53,683 bases of DNA from a virus. Position numbers and translations under genes: made by a program. The stretch is taken from positions 1 to 53,683 of IMG/VR virus record IMGVR_UViG_3300013126_000042. The stretch is one strand, 5' to 3'. Below, piece by piece: positions 41,714 to 50,747 of this stretch. Below the pieces are notes generated by a model that worked only from the letters and a program-made list of their open reading frames with translations, searched no databases and was not told where the DNA came from. Positions within the stretch are counted from its first letter, which is position 1. Every line of letters begins with the position of its first letter.

Positions 41714-43774
41714 ATGACAGCATTAAATTACTTCAGAATTATTCCTAGAGATGCTGATTTTCTAGATAGGAAAACAGGTTCTCGCGGCGAAATCTTTTTT
41801 GACGAAGATAGCAATAGTTTACGGTTATATGACGGTGTTAATCTTGGCGGGATAGCATTGCTACGTGCTGATCTAGAAAATCTAGAAGCGCAAATTAGCA
41901 CAGTAATCCCATCAAGTACGCCACCCGTTGATGTTGACCCGGGCACAGTTTGGTTTAACACTAACAACGGAAAAATCTACATATATTTCAACGACGGCGA
42001 CAGCAATCAATGGGTACAGCCTACTACTCCTAGTGTTGGCGGTGGTGGTGGAGGTGGCGGAGCTTCTGATTTTTCTGGTTTAACTGGTACTATTTCTTTG
42101 GGACAGATTGCAAATAATTTAATTACTCCTGCTAAATTAAATTTATCAGCCAGTTTAATTCCAAATGCTAATATAGCTTATGATCTAGGCAGTAACAGTT
42201 TTCGATGGAGAGATTTATATCTAAGCGGCAGTTCGATCAATTTAGGATCTGCCGTGATTACTGCGTCGGGCTCCAGTGTAGTTCTGCCTGCGGGCAGCAC
42301 AGTAGCGGGTTCATCAATATTAGGATTTTCTACTATTGAAATAGCTGGACAATCAAACATAGTAGCAGACACGTCGTCTGATACTTTAACTTTAGTAGCA
42401 GGTCCAGGCATACAGATTACAACGAACAGTGAAACTGATACAATCACGATCACAAACACCGGTGGAGGTGGTGGTGGCGGTAGTGGAGTAAGTTCTGGAA
42501 CAGTTAATAGATTAGCTTGGTATGCAACAACAGGCAGTGTCGTATCTGATACCGGCAGCGCACTGACATGGAACGGAACAAATTTAAATATCACAGGAAC
42601 AATTACAGCATCAGGAGCAGTCAGTTATACAAGAGCTTACTTTGATACATTAACGGCTTTAAATCAGGTTAGTCCTAGTACGTGGCATGGAATGGTTGCA
42701 CATGTTCACGACACAGGAAGAATGTATTTTGCGCACGCAGGACAATGGACTCCGCTGGCAAATTACAGCGATATCAGCCATTTTTCTACAATTGCGGTTG
42801 CAGGACAATCTAGTGTTGTAGCAGAAACCGCCAGCGATACTTTGACACTCATAGCTGGATCAAATATAACTTTATCTACGAATGCCAGCGCCGATTCCAT
42901 TACGATTTCAAGTAACGCTATATCTCTTGACGGACTCAGTGATGTTACTATTACTTCTCCAACAGTCGGGCAAATTTTAAAATATAATGGCAGTATTTGG
43001 ATCAACGATACAGACGCTACAGGTGGCGGTGGTGCTGCTTCAAATAGTTTTGAAACAATCGCAGTAGCAGGACAATCCAGTGTTGTTGCTGATAGTAGCA
43101 CAGATACATTAACGTTGGTTGCTGGATCAAATATAACCATAACCACAAACGCCTCTACAGATACAATAACAATTAGTGCTGCTGGAGGAGGTGCTACGTC
43201 AAATAGTTTTGAAACAATCGCAGTAGCAGGACAGTCTAACGTTGTTGCTGACAGCAGCACAGATACATTAACGTTAGTAGCCGGTACCGGAATTTCTATT
43301 ACTACCAATGCCAGCACAGACGCAATTACTATCACAAGCACTGTTACAGCAGGAGCCACAGCATTTACTGGATTATCAGATTCTGCTGGGTTGACTGTAG
43401 ATAAAATTTATCTTCCAGCTATCACAATGTTAACAACAACAAATAACGGAGCATCTTCCTACAGATTTGATCAATACGGAGCTTCTGATAACCCAACCAT
43501 ATATGCAATCAGCGGAACTACCATAGCTTTCAATCTCAGTGTAGCAGGTCATCCATTTTTAATACAAGACGGTGCTGGTAGTAATTATAATACTGGCCTA
43601 GTACACGTGAGTACCAGCGGTAGTGTGAATACTGGATCGGCAGCTCAAGGTCAAACTTCTGGAACACTGTATTGGAAAGTACCAAATAGTATTTCTGGAA
43701 ATTATAGATATCAATGTTCTATACACGGCGGCATGGTTGGAACTATAACTGTTAAATCATTTGCCGGTATATAA
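41714..43774 (+). CDS. tail fibre with C-terminal cupredoxin-like (type-1 copper) domain
   Basis: 686 aa. N-terminus MTALNYFRIIPRDADFLDRK with SRGEIFFDEDSNSLRLYDG, then a Gly8 linker (about residue 110-117). DLGSNSFRWRDLYLSG (about 156) matches the 350-aa fibre. Four shaft repeats of F.TI.(V/I)AGQS..VA(D/E).(S/A)(S/T)DTLTL.AG near residues 210, 357, 446 and 498. The C-terminal domain (about 560-686) reads like a blue-copper fold: H613 in VAGHPFLIQD, then YRYQCSIHGGMVGTITV with C668-x2-H671-x2-M674, the spacing of amicyanin. Metal binding and role are inferred; it may bind copper at the fibre tip or be a structural relic. No ribosome site. Confidence 0.82.
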   Translation: MTALNYFRIIPRDADFLDRKTGSRGEIFFDEDSNSLRLYDGVNLGGIALLRADLENLEAQISTVIPSSTPPVDVDPGTVWFNTNNGKIYIYFNDGDSNQWVQPTTPSVGGGGGGGGASDFSGLTGTISLGQIANNLITPAKLNLSASLIPNANIAYDLGSNSFRWRDLYLSGSSINLGSAVITASGSSVVLPAGSTVAGSSILGFSTIEIAGQSNIVADTSSDTLTLVAGPGIQITTNSETDTITITNTGGGGGGGSGVSSGTVNRLAWYATTGSVVSDTGSALTWNGTNLNITGTITASGAVSYTRAYFDTLTALNQVSPSTWHGMVAHVHDTGRMYFAHAGQWTPLANYSDISHFSTIAVAGQSSVVAETASDTLTLIAGSNITLSTNASADSITISSNAISLDGLSDVTITSPTVGQILKYNGSIWINDTDATGGGGAASNSFETIAVAGQSSVVADSSTDTLTLVAGSNITITTNASTDTITISAAGGGATSNSFETIAVAGQSNVVADSSTDTLTLVAGTGISITTNASTDAITITSTVTAGATAFTGLSDSAGLTVDKIYLPAITMLTTTNNGASSYRFDQYGASDNPTIYAISGTTIAFNLSVAGHPFLIQDGAGSNYNTGLVHVSTSGSVNTGSAAQGQTSGTLYWKVPNSISGNYRYQCSIHGGMVGTITVKSFAGI
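43041..43332 (+). repeat. tandem repeat inside the fibre gene (159-bp period)
   Basis: The strings starting CAAATAGTTTTGAAACAATC at 43041 and 43200 are nearly identical for about 85 bases and encode two adjacent shaft repeats. Two older, diverged copies lie near 42340 and 42780. Confidence 0.75.
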
Positions 43775-43777
43775 ATA
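43770..43777 (+). promoter_or_regulatory. late promoter TATAAATA for the 357-aa fibre
   Basis: Perfect late octamer overlapping the stop codon of the previous fibre gene, nine bases before the ATG at 43787; the leader would be about four bases. Confidence 0.6.
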
Positions 43778-43786
43778 GGATGAATC

Positions 43787-44860
43787 ATGCCACTTAATTT
43801 TCCTAATAATCCAACTGCAAATGTAACAACATACACAGACGGAACAACCAATTGGATTTATAACGGATCAGCCTGGGAAATAGTTCCAAATCAGAGTCCC
43901 AGCTTTACAAATATCACAGTCAGCGGAACTATTACCGGTAACGTCACAGGCACGGTGTCTAGTCTCAGTAATCACGGAATTGATGCTCTAAATGATGTAA
44001 CAATTAGTTCTCCTACAAATGCACAGGTACTATCCTATAATTCTACTACAAGCACGTGGGAAAATATCAGTCAAGGTGCTTTCGGTGGCGGAACAGTTCC
44101 TAATCCTATAAATTTAACTAACGCCACTGTCAGCACAAGTTCAACTACTGGAGCTTTGAGAGTCGCTGGAGGTGTGGGCATAGTTGATGATCTATTCGTT
44201 GGCGGTGCTGTAACTGTAGAAGATGAATATTTAGATTTAAAAACTAGAGCAGAGTTACGTTTCAGTGACACTGACAATTCTAATTATGTTGGTTTTAAAG
44301 CACCAACAAATCTAACTGCAAATAAAATTTGGGTCTTACCGACTCAAGACGGAGATCCAGGACAATTCTTGCAAACTGACGGTGCTGGCAATTTAACTTG
44401 GGCAGGCAGCGGTGGTGGCGGCGGCAGCTCAGTTGGCGGTTCAAATACACAGATCCAATTCAATAACAACGGTATATTTGGCGGTAACGCATCATTTACA
44501 TTTACACCCGGTACTAGTACTATTAATTTAGTAACACTTGTAGCCTCGGGCATAGCTACGTTTACTAATAATACTGCTAGTACAAGTTCTACCACCGGAG
44601 CAGTATTAGTACAAGGTGGACTAGGTGTTGCAGGTCAAATAAATTCTGCTGGTGCAACAAATAAATTCACAGCTTCAACCGCCTCAACCACAGCTAGTAC
44701 AGGTGCAGTGGTGATTACCGGAGGGCTTGGAGTAGGTGGACAGATCACAGTAGGGGGAGATGTAAATATATCTACAGCTCCTACTTTAGCATCTCATGCT
44801 GCTACTAAATCTTATGTAGATTCACAGGTACTGGCGCTTTCGATAGCGTTCGGAGTATAA
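43787..44860 (+). CDS. tail fibre protein with shaft repeats
   Basis: 357 aa. The N-terminal NWIYNGSAWEIVP motif is a fibre landmark. Shared block with the 297-aa fibre: ELRFSDTDNSNYVGFKAP then KIWVLPTQDGDPGQFLQTDG. Three copies of T(A/V)STSSTTGA(V/L).V.GG(L/V)G(V/I) shaft units (near 107, 265 and 305). The C-terminal HAATKSYVDSQVL motif is a common shaft end in T4-like fibres. Trimeric fibre or tip protein by composition; specific function unknown. Starts just behind a TATAAATA promoter. Confidence 0.77.
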   Translation: MPLNFPNNPTANVTTYTDGTTNWIYNGSAWEIVPNQSPSFTNITVSGTITGNVTGTVSSLSNHGIDALNDVTISSPTNAQVLSYNSTTSTWENISQGAFGGGTVPNPINLTNATVSTSSTTGALRVAGGVGIVDDLFVGGAVTVEDEYLDLKTRAELRFSDTDNSNYVGFKAPTNLTANKIWVLPTQDGDPGQFLQTDGAGNLTWAGSGGGGGSSVGGSNTQIQFNNNGIFGGNASFTFTPGTSTINLVTLVASGIATFTNNTASTSSTTGAVLVQGGLGVAGQINSAGATNKFTASTASTTASTGAVVITGGLGVGGQITVGGDVNISTAPTLASHAATKSYVDSQVLALSIAFGV

Positions 44861-44870
44861 GGAAAAATAA

Positions 44871-47800
44871 ATGGCAAAGAAATTAGTTAAGAATTATGTG
44901 TTTACTCCGGGCGTTAGTTTAGATGAAAATCTATTTCCTAATGCCTACAGTCTAATCAGTCAAAACCGACAGTTTATCTTAAAAGAAATTGTAGGATTTA
45001 TTCAAAATCTTGTTACTGCCGGAGATTCTTCGTATGTGGGTTACACATTCAACACCGTAAAATGTGAACGCGACAGCGGTTATGTAATAGATGCACTTTT
45101 ACATGATCTTCGATACGGTGGTAACGAAAATATAAGATATGTAGCAAGTCAATACTGGGACGGCACTGTGGCGCAGATTGATGGTAACAGAATTCCAGAA
45201 TATGAAGCATACGAATTCGCTAGAGATTTAATCAACACTTATATTCTAACAAATACAACAGACCCCAGTCCAGAACAAGGGATAGAAATACAAGTTATTG
45301 ACGGAACTAAAAATACAGAAGCAGGTGCATATGCCCGTGTGCAGACACTGCTTACTAATGTCAAAGACGTTATTGAAAACGGCCTAACCAGTCTGCCAGT
45401 CTTAAACATCCAACTAGGTAGAATAGAAGTTTTAGGTAAAATTGAATTAGAAGATATATTGCTAATATCTAATGTAACCGACAACGTAGTAATTTACAAT
45501 TTTGCCGAGCCTACCAAAGGCGGCACAGTAGAATTCAACGAAGGTAACAGCACAGCGTATCCCAATGCTCTGCAGGTCAACAACGGTACAACAATCATAC
45601 GATTCAAATTTGATACATCGAATATGTCTAGTACCGACAGTGTACAAATTTTCCTTGAAAACACAGAACTCAAAGTAAGACCATATGACTTTGGCACAGA
45701 CGCTATTGAGCGTATGCGAGTAGCCCAGCCACAGGCTATGTTAGACGCTGACTTCGAATACGGTCTGCAGCCAACAAAGTGGCAGGCGATTGGTACTCAA
45801 CGAGGATATCCTGCTACTTATGAAGTCAGTTCGACCGATATTCCAGTAAGTAGCATAGTAACTGATGCATCAACTGGCACAAGCGGAATTGGCGGAAGTT
45901 TAATAACAGTTACAACGGTAAGCTCACATGGTCTGGTAGCAGGACAGGCTATCAGTATCAGAGCGTTAGCATCCAGTATTACAGGATTTGCAAGAGCAGA
46001 AGGCACATTCATAATTTATTCTGTTCCAAGCGGTACTACATTCACATATTATGCCAAAGCTAAGGTAGGAACAAGCAACGGACAAGTTTTAGCAACATCT
46101 ACATCTCAGCTAAGACAAGCCGCATTCTATACCGGAGCTAGTGTTGGACAACCAATATTTACTGTGTACAGCAACGGTAGCAGCGGGTCCTTTACCACTG
46201 CTTTACGAACAGAAAGCGGACAGAATACTCTTGCATTTATTGGACTGGCTCCTCCAATCGGAGCTCCTTTGTCTGGGACAAACATCGCCAGCGGCACACA
46301 GATTGCTGGTGTGTTTGGACCTTCTAATTCTGACGGTATTGTAGATTATAGATATGTGCGCACTACCTATGGTGGCGGAGTTTCTAGTGTAGATTTAGTA
46401 GAGACAAGTGGTCTACAGGCAGGTATGGCCTTAGGCGATGAAGCTTCGCCTAATATCTTGCGAGAAATTACCTCTATAGACGGTATAACTTTGAATTTAA
46501 GCGGCGCAGTTACAGTAGGACATACAGGAGACAACAGTATATATAACGGATCAGCTACTCCTGTAAATAGTTCAGGAGTGAATGCATTTTTTAACATCAC
46601 AGTAACATCTGGCGTTTATGCTGTGGCCGGTATTGGGTCTAGTGGCGGTGGTACAGATTGGGCAGTAGGAGATACAGCTCTAATCACCGGAGATTTTTTA
46701 GGCGGTGCTACCCCCGCCAATGATTTGTATATTAACATAGATTCAATATCGGGGGGTGCAGTAACAGGAGCCAGTATCGTTCAGGGAACAGGTACAGGTA
46801 GCGGATCATTCAACGACATTGAAGCATATGGTGATGCGTCTAAAGGTTCGGGCGGTGGAAATTGGTTCATAACCAGAGCCGGTGGACTTTATAGTCTTAC
46901 AGCAGCACCCGGCAGTGCTGGTACAAAATACTATGTCGGTAATAAATTTAAAATCCCAGGAACCAGTCTAGAAGGCGCAACCCCGGCCAATGATGTGTTA
47001 CTACGTATAGATTCGGTATCAGCACCTGGAGGTTATCCTACTGCGGCATCTATTACTTCAGGCACAGCAGCTAGAGGAGATCAAATCCCAGTTTATGCCA
47101 CAGTAACGTTATCGGAAAATACAACAGGAATAGTATCAGCTGCGGCAACAATTAACTATTCGTCTATTGCAACAATTCAAGTGGCATTTCCTTCAAATCA
47201 CGGATTTGTTCCGGGTATGGGTTTAAATATAGCTATAACATCAACCGGAACTAATCATGCTCTAGCATCTGGTCCGTTTGCAGTCGAGGAAATAGTAGCC
47301 ACAAATGTCATAAGATATACTGCTAGATCTTCTGGTACAGTAGATACAGCAACATTGTTACAGGGTGTGGTCTATGTACGACCTGATACCTTCTTTACCC
47401 ATAGACCGTTTGACGGCGGTGTTCAGCTAGGTACAGGGGGACCGCAACACGGTGGCCAAGCTATTCGTCAAAGTAAAAAATATATTCGTTACCAATCTGG
47501 TAAAGGCGCGATGTATAACACAGGTGCCTTATTCGCTCCTAGTTTTGATGTAAGGACCGTGACAGCCGCTGCAACGGCGTCTGGATCGTTGATTACTATT
47601 GTCACTGACGATGTAGATCACGGATTACAGGCTGGTTCTACTATTAGATTATCGGGTGTACAAACGACTGGTTATAATGGCGATTATCAGGTCAGTGAAA
47701 TCGTAGATGAAAGAACTTTTAGAATAGTAGCCCAAACTGCGCTAGGAGACACCACAGGTGCTATCGGCAGTCAATGTCAAATGTCGTTAGTAAATTGGCA

Positions 47801-50102
47801 TGGCGCAACTGTTAGGTCAGGACCGTTCGATGATCAAAATGGAATTTTCTTCCAGTATGATGGTCAAAAACTCAGTGTTGGTAGAAGAAGTTCAACATTT
47901 CAAATAGCAGGTACAATATCTGTGAATACGGACAGTAATGCAGTCACAGGAACAAATACTAGATTTTTAGATCAATTGCAAGAAGGAGATAGAATTGTCA
48001 TCCGTGGAATGACACACGTGGTGGCTAATATTACGTCTAACACGGTGATGACAGTCACTCCAGATTTTAGAGGGGTGAATAACGTTTCCGGAGTAAAGGT
48101 CTGCAAAATTGAAGATATTATAATTCCGCAGGATGACTGGAATCTAGATCGCTGTGATGGTACAGGACCCAGCGGCTATAACATAGATGTAACCAAAATG
48201 CAGATGATCGGCATCCAATACAGTTGGTACGGTGCTGGTTTTATTGATTGGATGTTGAGAGGACCCAGCGGCGAATATGTTTTCTGTCATAGACTAAAAG
48301 GTAATAATAGGAATACAGAAGCATATATGCGTACAGGTAACGGTCCTGTTCGATACGAAGTTACCAACGAAGGTGCAAGAAGTAGATTGACTAATTCTAT
48401 AGACGATGCTCAAACTACAATTACACTAGACAATGTATCAGATTTTCCTACCAGCGGAACCGTATATGTTGACAACGAATTAATATCTTACTCGGGAAAA
48501 ACCGCCGCAACAAATCAACTAACAGGTTGCACCCGTTCGGCTTCTCTGAGCAATTTTGCAGCAGGTGCAACAAGAACATATACCGCAGGCCTAGCTGCCA
48601 GTCACGTGGCTAAACAAGGAGTAGTACTTGTTTCTTGTACAACCAGTCCTATTATCAGCCACTGGGGTAGTGCATATTTGATAGATGGAAATTTCGACGA
48701 AGATCGAGGTTATATTTTTAACTATGCTGCAACAAGTGTTAGCGCAAGCACTACAAAACGTACAGCATTCTTAATTAGACTAGCACCAAGTGTTTCTAAT
48801 GCAGTTACCGGAGATCTTGGAGAACGAGAATTACTTAACAGAGCTCAATTATTACTCAATGCTCTCTCAATCACTTCTGATACAGTATCTGGAGGCGGAG
48901 CGATAGTCGTTGAAGGTATCTTAAACCCTAACAATTATCCAACAAATCCAGCTAACATTCAATGGAACGGACTAAATTCTGCAGCAGCAGGAGGACAGCC
49001 TAGTTTTGCACAGATAGCATTGGGCGGTTCTGTTAGCTGGGGTGCTTCTGGATCAACAACTACTGCTACAGTTGCCGGTGCAGTTACGACCACAGTATCA
49101 GCACAGGGTTTGGCATTAGTGACATTCTCAATGACCACAAGAGTCGTATTTGGCGGCAATTCGGCCTATAGCGGTACAAGTTACTTCTTCATCACTGTTG
49201 CAGATTATAATGCATTTACGACCAAACCCTTGGTCGGCGACGGAATAACCGGTACAAATATTCCTGCCAATACCAATATAAACCAAATTAGTTTATACAG
49301 CTCCACTTATTATATTATCTACATGAGTAGAAATTGGACTGGGAATATAGTTGGTCAAGGTTCAGTAACAGTAACTAATCAGATCAGCAGTAACTATAAC
49401 AGTGCATTTAGAAGCGGACAACGAGATTTTTTGATAACCAACTCAGTCGCTGCTTCTAGCGGAATAGCAGTCGGTGATACTGTAAGTTCTGCTAATTTAT
49501 CCAGTACCAGGGTTGAGAGTATATCTAGTAGCTATGTGACATTGGCAGGCACTGCTTATACAAGAATTCAAACGAGCGGCAAAGCAAGTTCTACATCGAC
49601 CGGCGGATCAAACATCAGTACCACAGTAACAGCTAATCAAACAGCAGCAAGTTATAGCGGTGTGAACTACTTGTTCTTTACGTCTGCAACATTCCCAGGG
49701 TCCGGTGCTACAGTTGGTACTAGATTGGATGCGTCGGTGACGCAATTTCCAGCAGGTACGATTATCAGTGCTGTCACTACGAGAACATTAGGTGCAACAA
49801 CTGTTTACAGAGCAACATTTTCACAGACATCTACATCATCGACAGCCGCAGCCGCGACTATTACATTCGCATTTGGTGCAGAGTTTGCTTTGCCCGGAGA
49901 GCAGGTATTTTCGTTTATTGCTAATCCCGGAGAAACTTCGACCCTAGATTTATCGGCACTGAAAGAACTTGGTACCACAGCTATTGGAGGTAGAGGAACC
50001 TTCCCTAACGGCCCAGACGTACTGGCTATTAATATCTTTAAAGTTTCAGGATCAGCAACGAATTGTAATTTAATTCTTCGTTGGGGTGAAGCCCAGGCCT
50101 AA
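44871..50102 (+). CDS. giant virion adhesin/fibre protein (1743 aa)
   Basis: Starts MAKKLVKNYVFTPGVSLDEN; about residue 64 carries the helical module VKCERDSGYVIDALLHDLRY followed by GGNENIRYVASQYWDG, which recurs four times in the 2498-aa fibre. The long middle (about 300-1400) is beta-rich with repeated 'SGG..T..S...G' units. A block near 860-1000 resembles phage baseplate- or fibre-associated domains (HGGQAIRQSKKYIRYQSGKG, MYNTGALFAPSFDVRTVT). A DITKMQMIGIQYSWYGAGFI-type stretch lies near 1105. The C-terminal part (about 1370-1743) is Ser/Thr-rich. Strong AAGGA site. Probably a long host-recognition or baseplate-peripheral fibre. Confidence 0.78.
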   Translation: MAKKLVKNYVFTPGVSLDENLFPNAYSLISQNRQFILKEIVGFIQNLVTAGDSSYVGYTFNTVKCERDSGYVIDALLHDLRYGGNENIRYVASQYWDGTVAQIDGNRIPEYEAYEFARDLINTYILTNTTDPSPEQGIEIQVIDGTKNTEAGAYARVQTLLTNVKDVIENGLTSLPVLNIQLGRIEVLGKIELEDILLISNVTDNVVIYNFAEPTKGGTVEFNEGNSTAYPNALQVNNGTTIIRFKFDTSNMSSTDSVQIFLENTELKVRPYDFGTDAIERMRVAQPQAMLDADFEYGLQPTKWQAIGTQRGYPATYEVSSTDIPVSSIVTDASTGTSGIGGSLITVTTVSSHGLVAGQAISIRALASSITGFARAEGTFIIYSVPSGTTFTYYAKAKVGTSNGQVLATSTSQLRQAAFYTGASVGQPIFTVYSNGSSGSFTTALRTESGQNTLAFIGLAPPIGAPLSGTNIASGTQIAGVFGPSNSDGIVDYRYVRTTYGGGVSSVDLVETSGLQAGMALGDEASPNILREITSIDGITLNLSGAVTVGHTGDNSIYNGSATPVNSSGVNAFFNITVTSGVYAVAGIGSSGGGTDWAVGDTALITGDFLGGATPANDLYINIDSISGGAVTGASIVQGTGTGSGSFNDIEAYGDASKGSGGGNWFITRAGGLYSLTAAPGSAGTKYYVGNKFKIPGTSLEGATPANDVLLRIDSVSAPGGYPTAASITSGTAARGDQIPVYATVTLSENTTGIVSAAATINYSSIATIQVAFPSNHGFVPGMGLNIAITSTGTNHALASGPFAVEEIVATNVIRYTARSSGTVDTATLLQGVVYVRPDTFFTHRPFDGGVQLGTGGPQHGGQAIRQSKKYIRYQSGKGAMYNTGALFAPSFDVRTVTAAATASGSLITIVTDDVDHGLQAGSTIRLSGVQTTGYNGDYQVSEIVDERTFRIVAQTALGDTTGAIGSQCQMSLVNWHGATVRSGPFDDQNGIFFQYDGQKLSVGRRSSTFQIAGTISVNTDSNAVTGTNTRFLDQLQEGDRIVIRGMTHVVANITSNTVMTVTPDFRGVNNVSGVKVCKIEDIIIPQDDWNLDRCDGTGPSGYNIDVTKMQMIGIQYSWYGAGFIDWMLRGPSGEYVFCHRLKGNNRNTEAYMRTGNGPVRYEVTNEGARSRLTNSIDDAQTTITLDNVSDFPTSGTVYVDNELISYSGKTAATNQLTGCTRSASLSNFAAGATRTYTAGLAASHVAKQGVVLVSCTTSPIISHWGSAYLIDGNFDEDRGYIFNYAATSVSASTTKRTAFLIRLAPSVSNAVTGDLGERELLNRAQLLLNALSITSDTVSGGGAIVVEGILNPNNYPTNPANIQWNGLNSAAAGGQPSFAQIALGGSVSWGASGSTTTATVAGAVTTTVSAQGLALVTFSMTTRVVFGGNSAYSGTSYFFITVADYNAFTTKPLVGDGITGTNIPANTNINQISLYSSTYYIIYMSRNWTGNIVGQGSVTVTNQISSNYNSAFRSGQRDFLITNSVAASSGIAVGDTVSSANLSSTRVESISSSYVTLAGTAYTRIQTSGKASSTSTGGSNISTTVTANQTAASYSGVNYLFFTSATFPGSGATVGTRLDASVTQFPAGTIISAVTTRTLGATTVYRATFSQTSTSSTAAAATITFAFGAEFALPGEQVFSFIANPGETSTLDLSALKELGTTAIGGRGTFPNGPDVLAINIFKVSGSATNCNLILRWGEAQA

Positions 50103-50366
50103 TTATTCTCGAATATCGTTTATTCGTTTTTGGATTTTTTTACGGATTTCTGCTATTCGAGATTTTGATTCGTCGAGTCCCATAGGCAGACTATGGGACC
50201 TTACTAATTCTTCGTGAAATGTATCTAACTTCTTAACTTCGTTTACTAGTTTGTTTAGTAATTCTAGTAATTCAGTTTTTTGATTGCAGTCAGACATACC
50301 GTCTACTTTAATTCTCCAACTTCTATATTCTGATTGAAATCTTTCATTCTTAAGCATTGACAACAT
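50103..50366 (-). CDS. small coiled-coil protein, function unknown
   Basis: 87 aa, helical and charged (KTELLELLNKLVNEVKKLDT, then SKSRIAEIRKKIQKRINDIRE). The ATG at 50366 has GGAG about nine bases upstream and overlaps the stop of the Nudix-like gene by 17 bases, so it is the last gene of the gp14-gp15-Nudix transcript. Its stop abuts the plus-strand 1743-aa gene. No recognised motif. Confidence 0.62.
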   Translation of the reverse strand: MLSMLKNERFQSEYRSWRIKVDGMSDCNQKTELLELLNKLVNEVKKLDTFHEELVRSHSLPMGLDESKSRIAEIRKKIQKRINDIRE

Positions 50367-50742
50367 ATTCTAACTCCAATATAGTTTCTATTTTAGTTCT
50401 TATGATCTGATTACTCAAAGTAGTTTTAAGTCCGCTGTGTAAATTTTTAGGCAAATAATTTAACTGTGCCCAACATATTGTAGCAGCAGCAGTGGTTAGG
50501 AATTCATTATCAACCAAACAAACATATGTTCCGTATTCGAAACCACGATCCTCGCTGAGATATAATTCTATAGGCAACAATCTACCTTTGCAGTAGTTTG
50601 TGAGTAAATCTCGGGAATCTTCTAGAAGGTTAGATTTTCTACCAAAAGTAGGCACAGTCCACTTGCCTTCTTCGTCGATTAATAATATTCTACCAGTGTC
50701 TTTGGCTAAAAAAAGAATTCCTGCTCTCTGTTGCATAGTCAT
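50350..50742 (-). CDS. Nudix-fold-like protein with degenerate catalytic box
   Basis: 130 aa. The start (QRAGILFLAKDTGRILLIDE, then EGKWTVPTFGRK) follows the Nudix pattern (AG.l......vLL......W..P.G), and CKGRLLPIELYLSEDRGFEY then GTYVCLV fits the later strands. But the Nudix box itself (G.....E.......RE..EE.G) is not present: after FGRK comes SNLLEDSRDLLTNYC without the catalytic glutamate pair. A hydrolase function is therefore doubtful; it may be a structural or binding remnant. It lies 5 bases after gp15 and overlaps the small 87-aa gene. Confidence 0.6.
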   Translation of the reverse strand: MTMQQRAGILFLAKDTGRILLIDEEGKWTVPTFGRKSNLLEDSRDLLTNYCKGRLLPIELYLSEDRGFEYGTYVCLVDNEFLTTAAATICWAQLNYLPKNLHSGLKTTLSNQIIRTKIETILELEYVVNA

Positions 50743-50747
50743 ACTTA

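Noticed and set aside
43041-43332. CRISPR-like direct repeats
   Set aside because: Only two near-identical units in frame with coding sequence and long period; they are shaft repeats of the fibre.
42763-43359. 198-aa minus-strand open frame inside the 686-aa fibre gene
   Set aside because: It mirrors the repetitive fibre codons, has a low-complexity Val/Ala/Ser-rich protein with internal repeats, and no promoter or ribosome site; the plus-strand frame explains the region.
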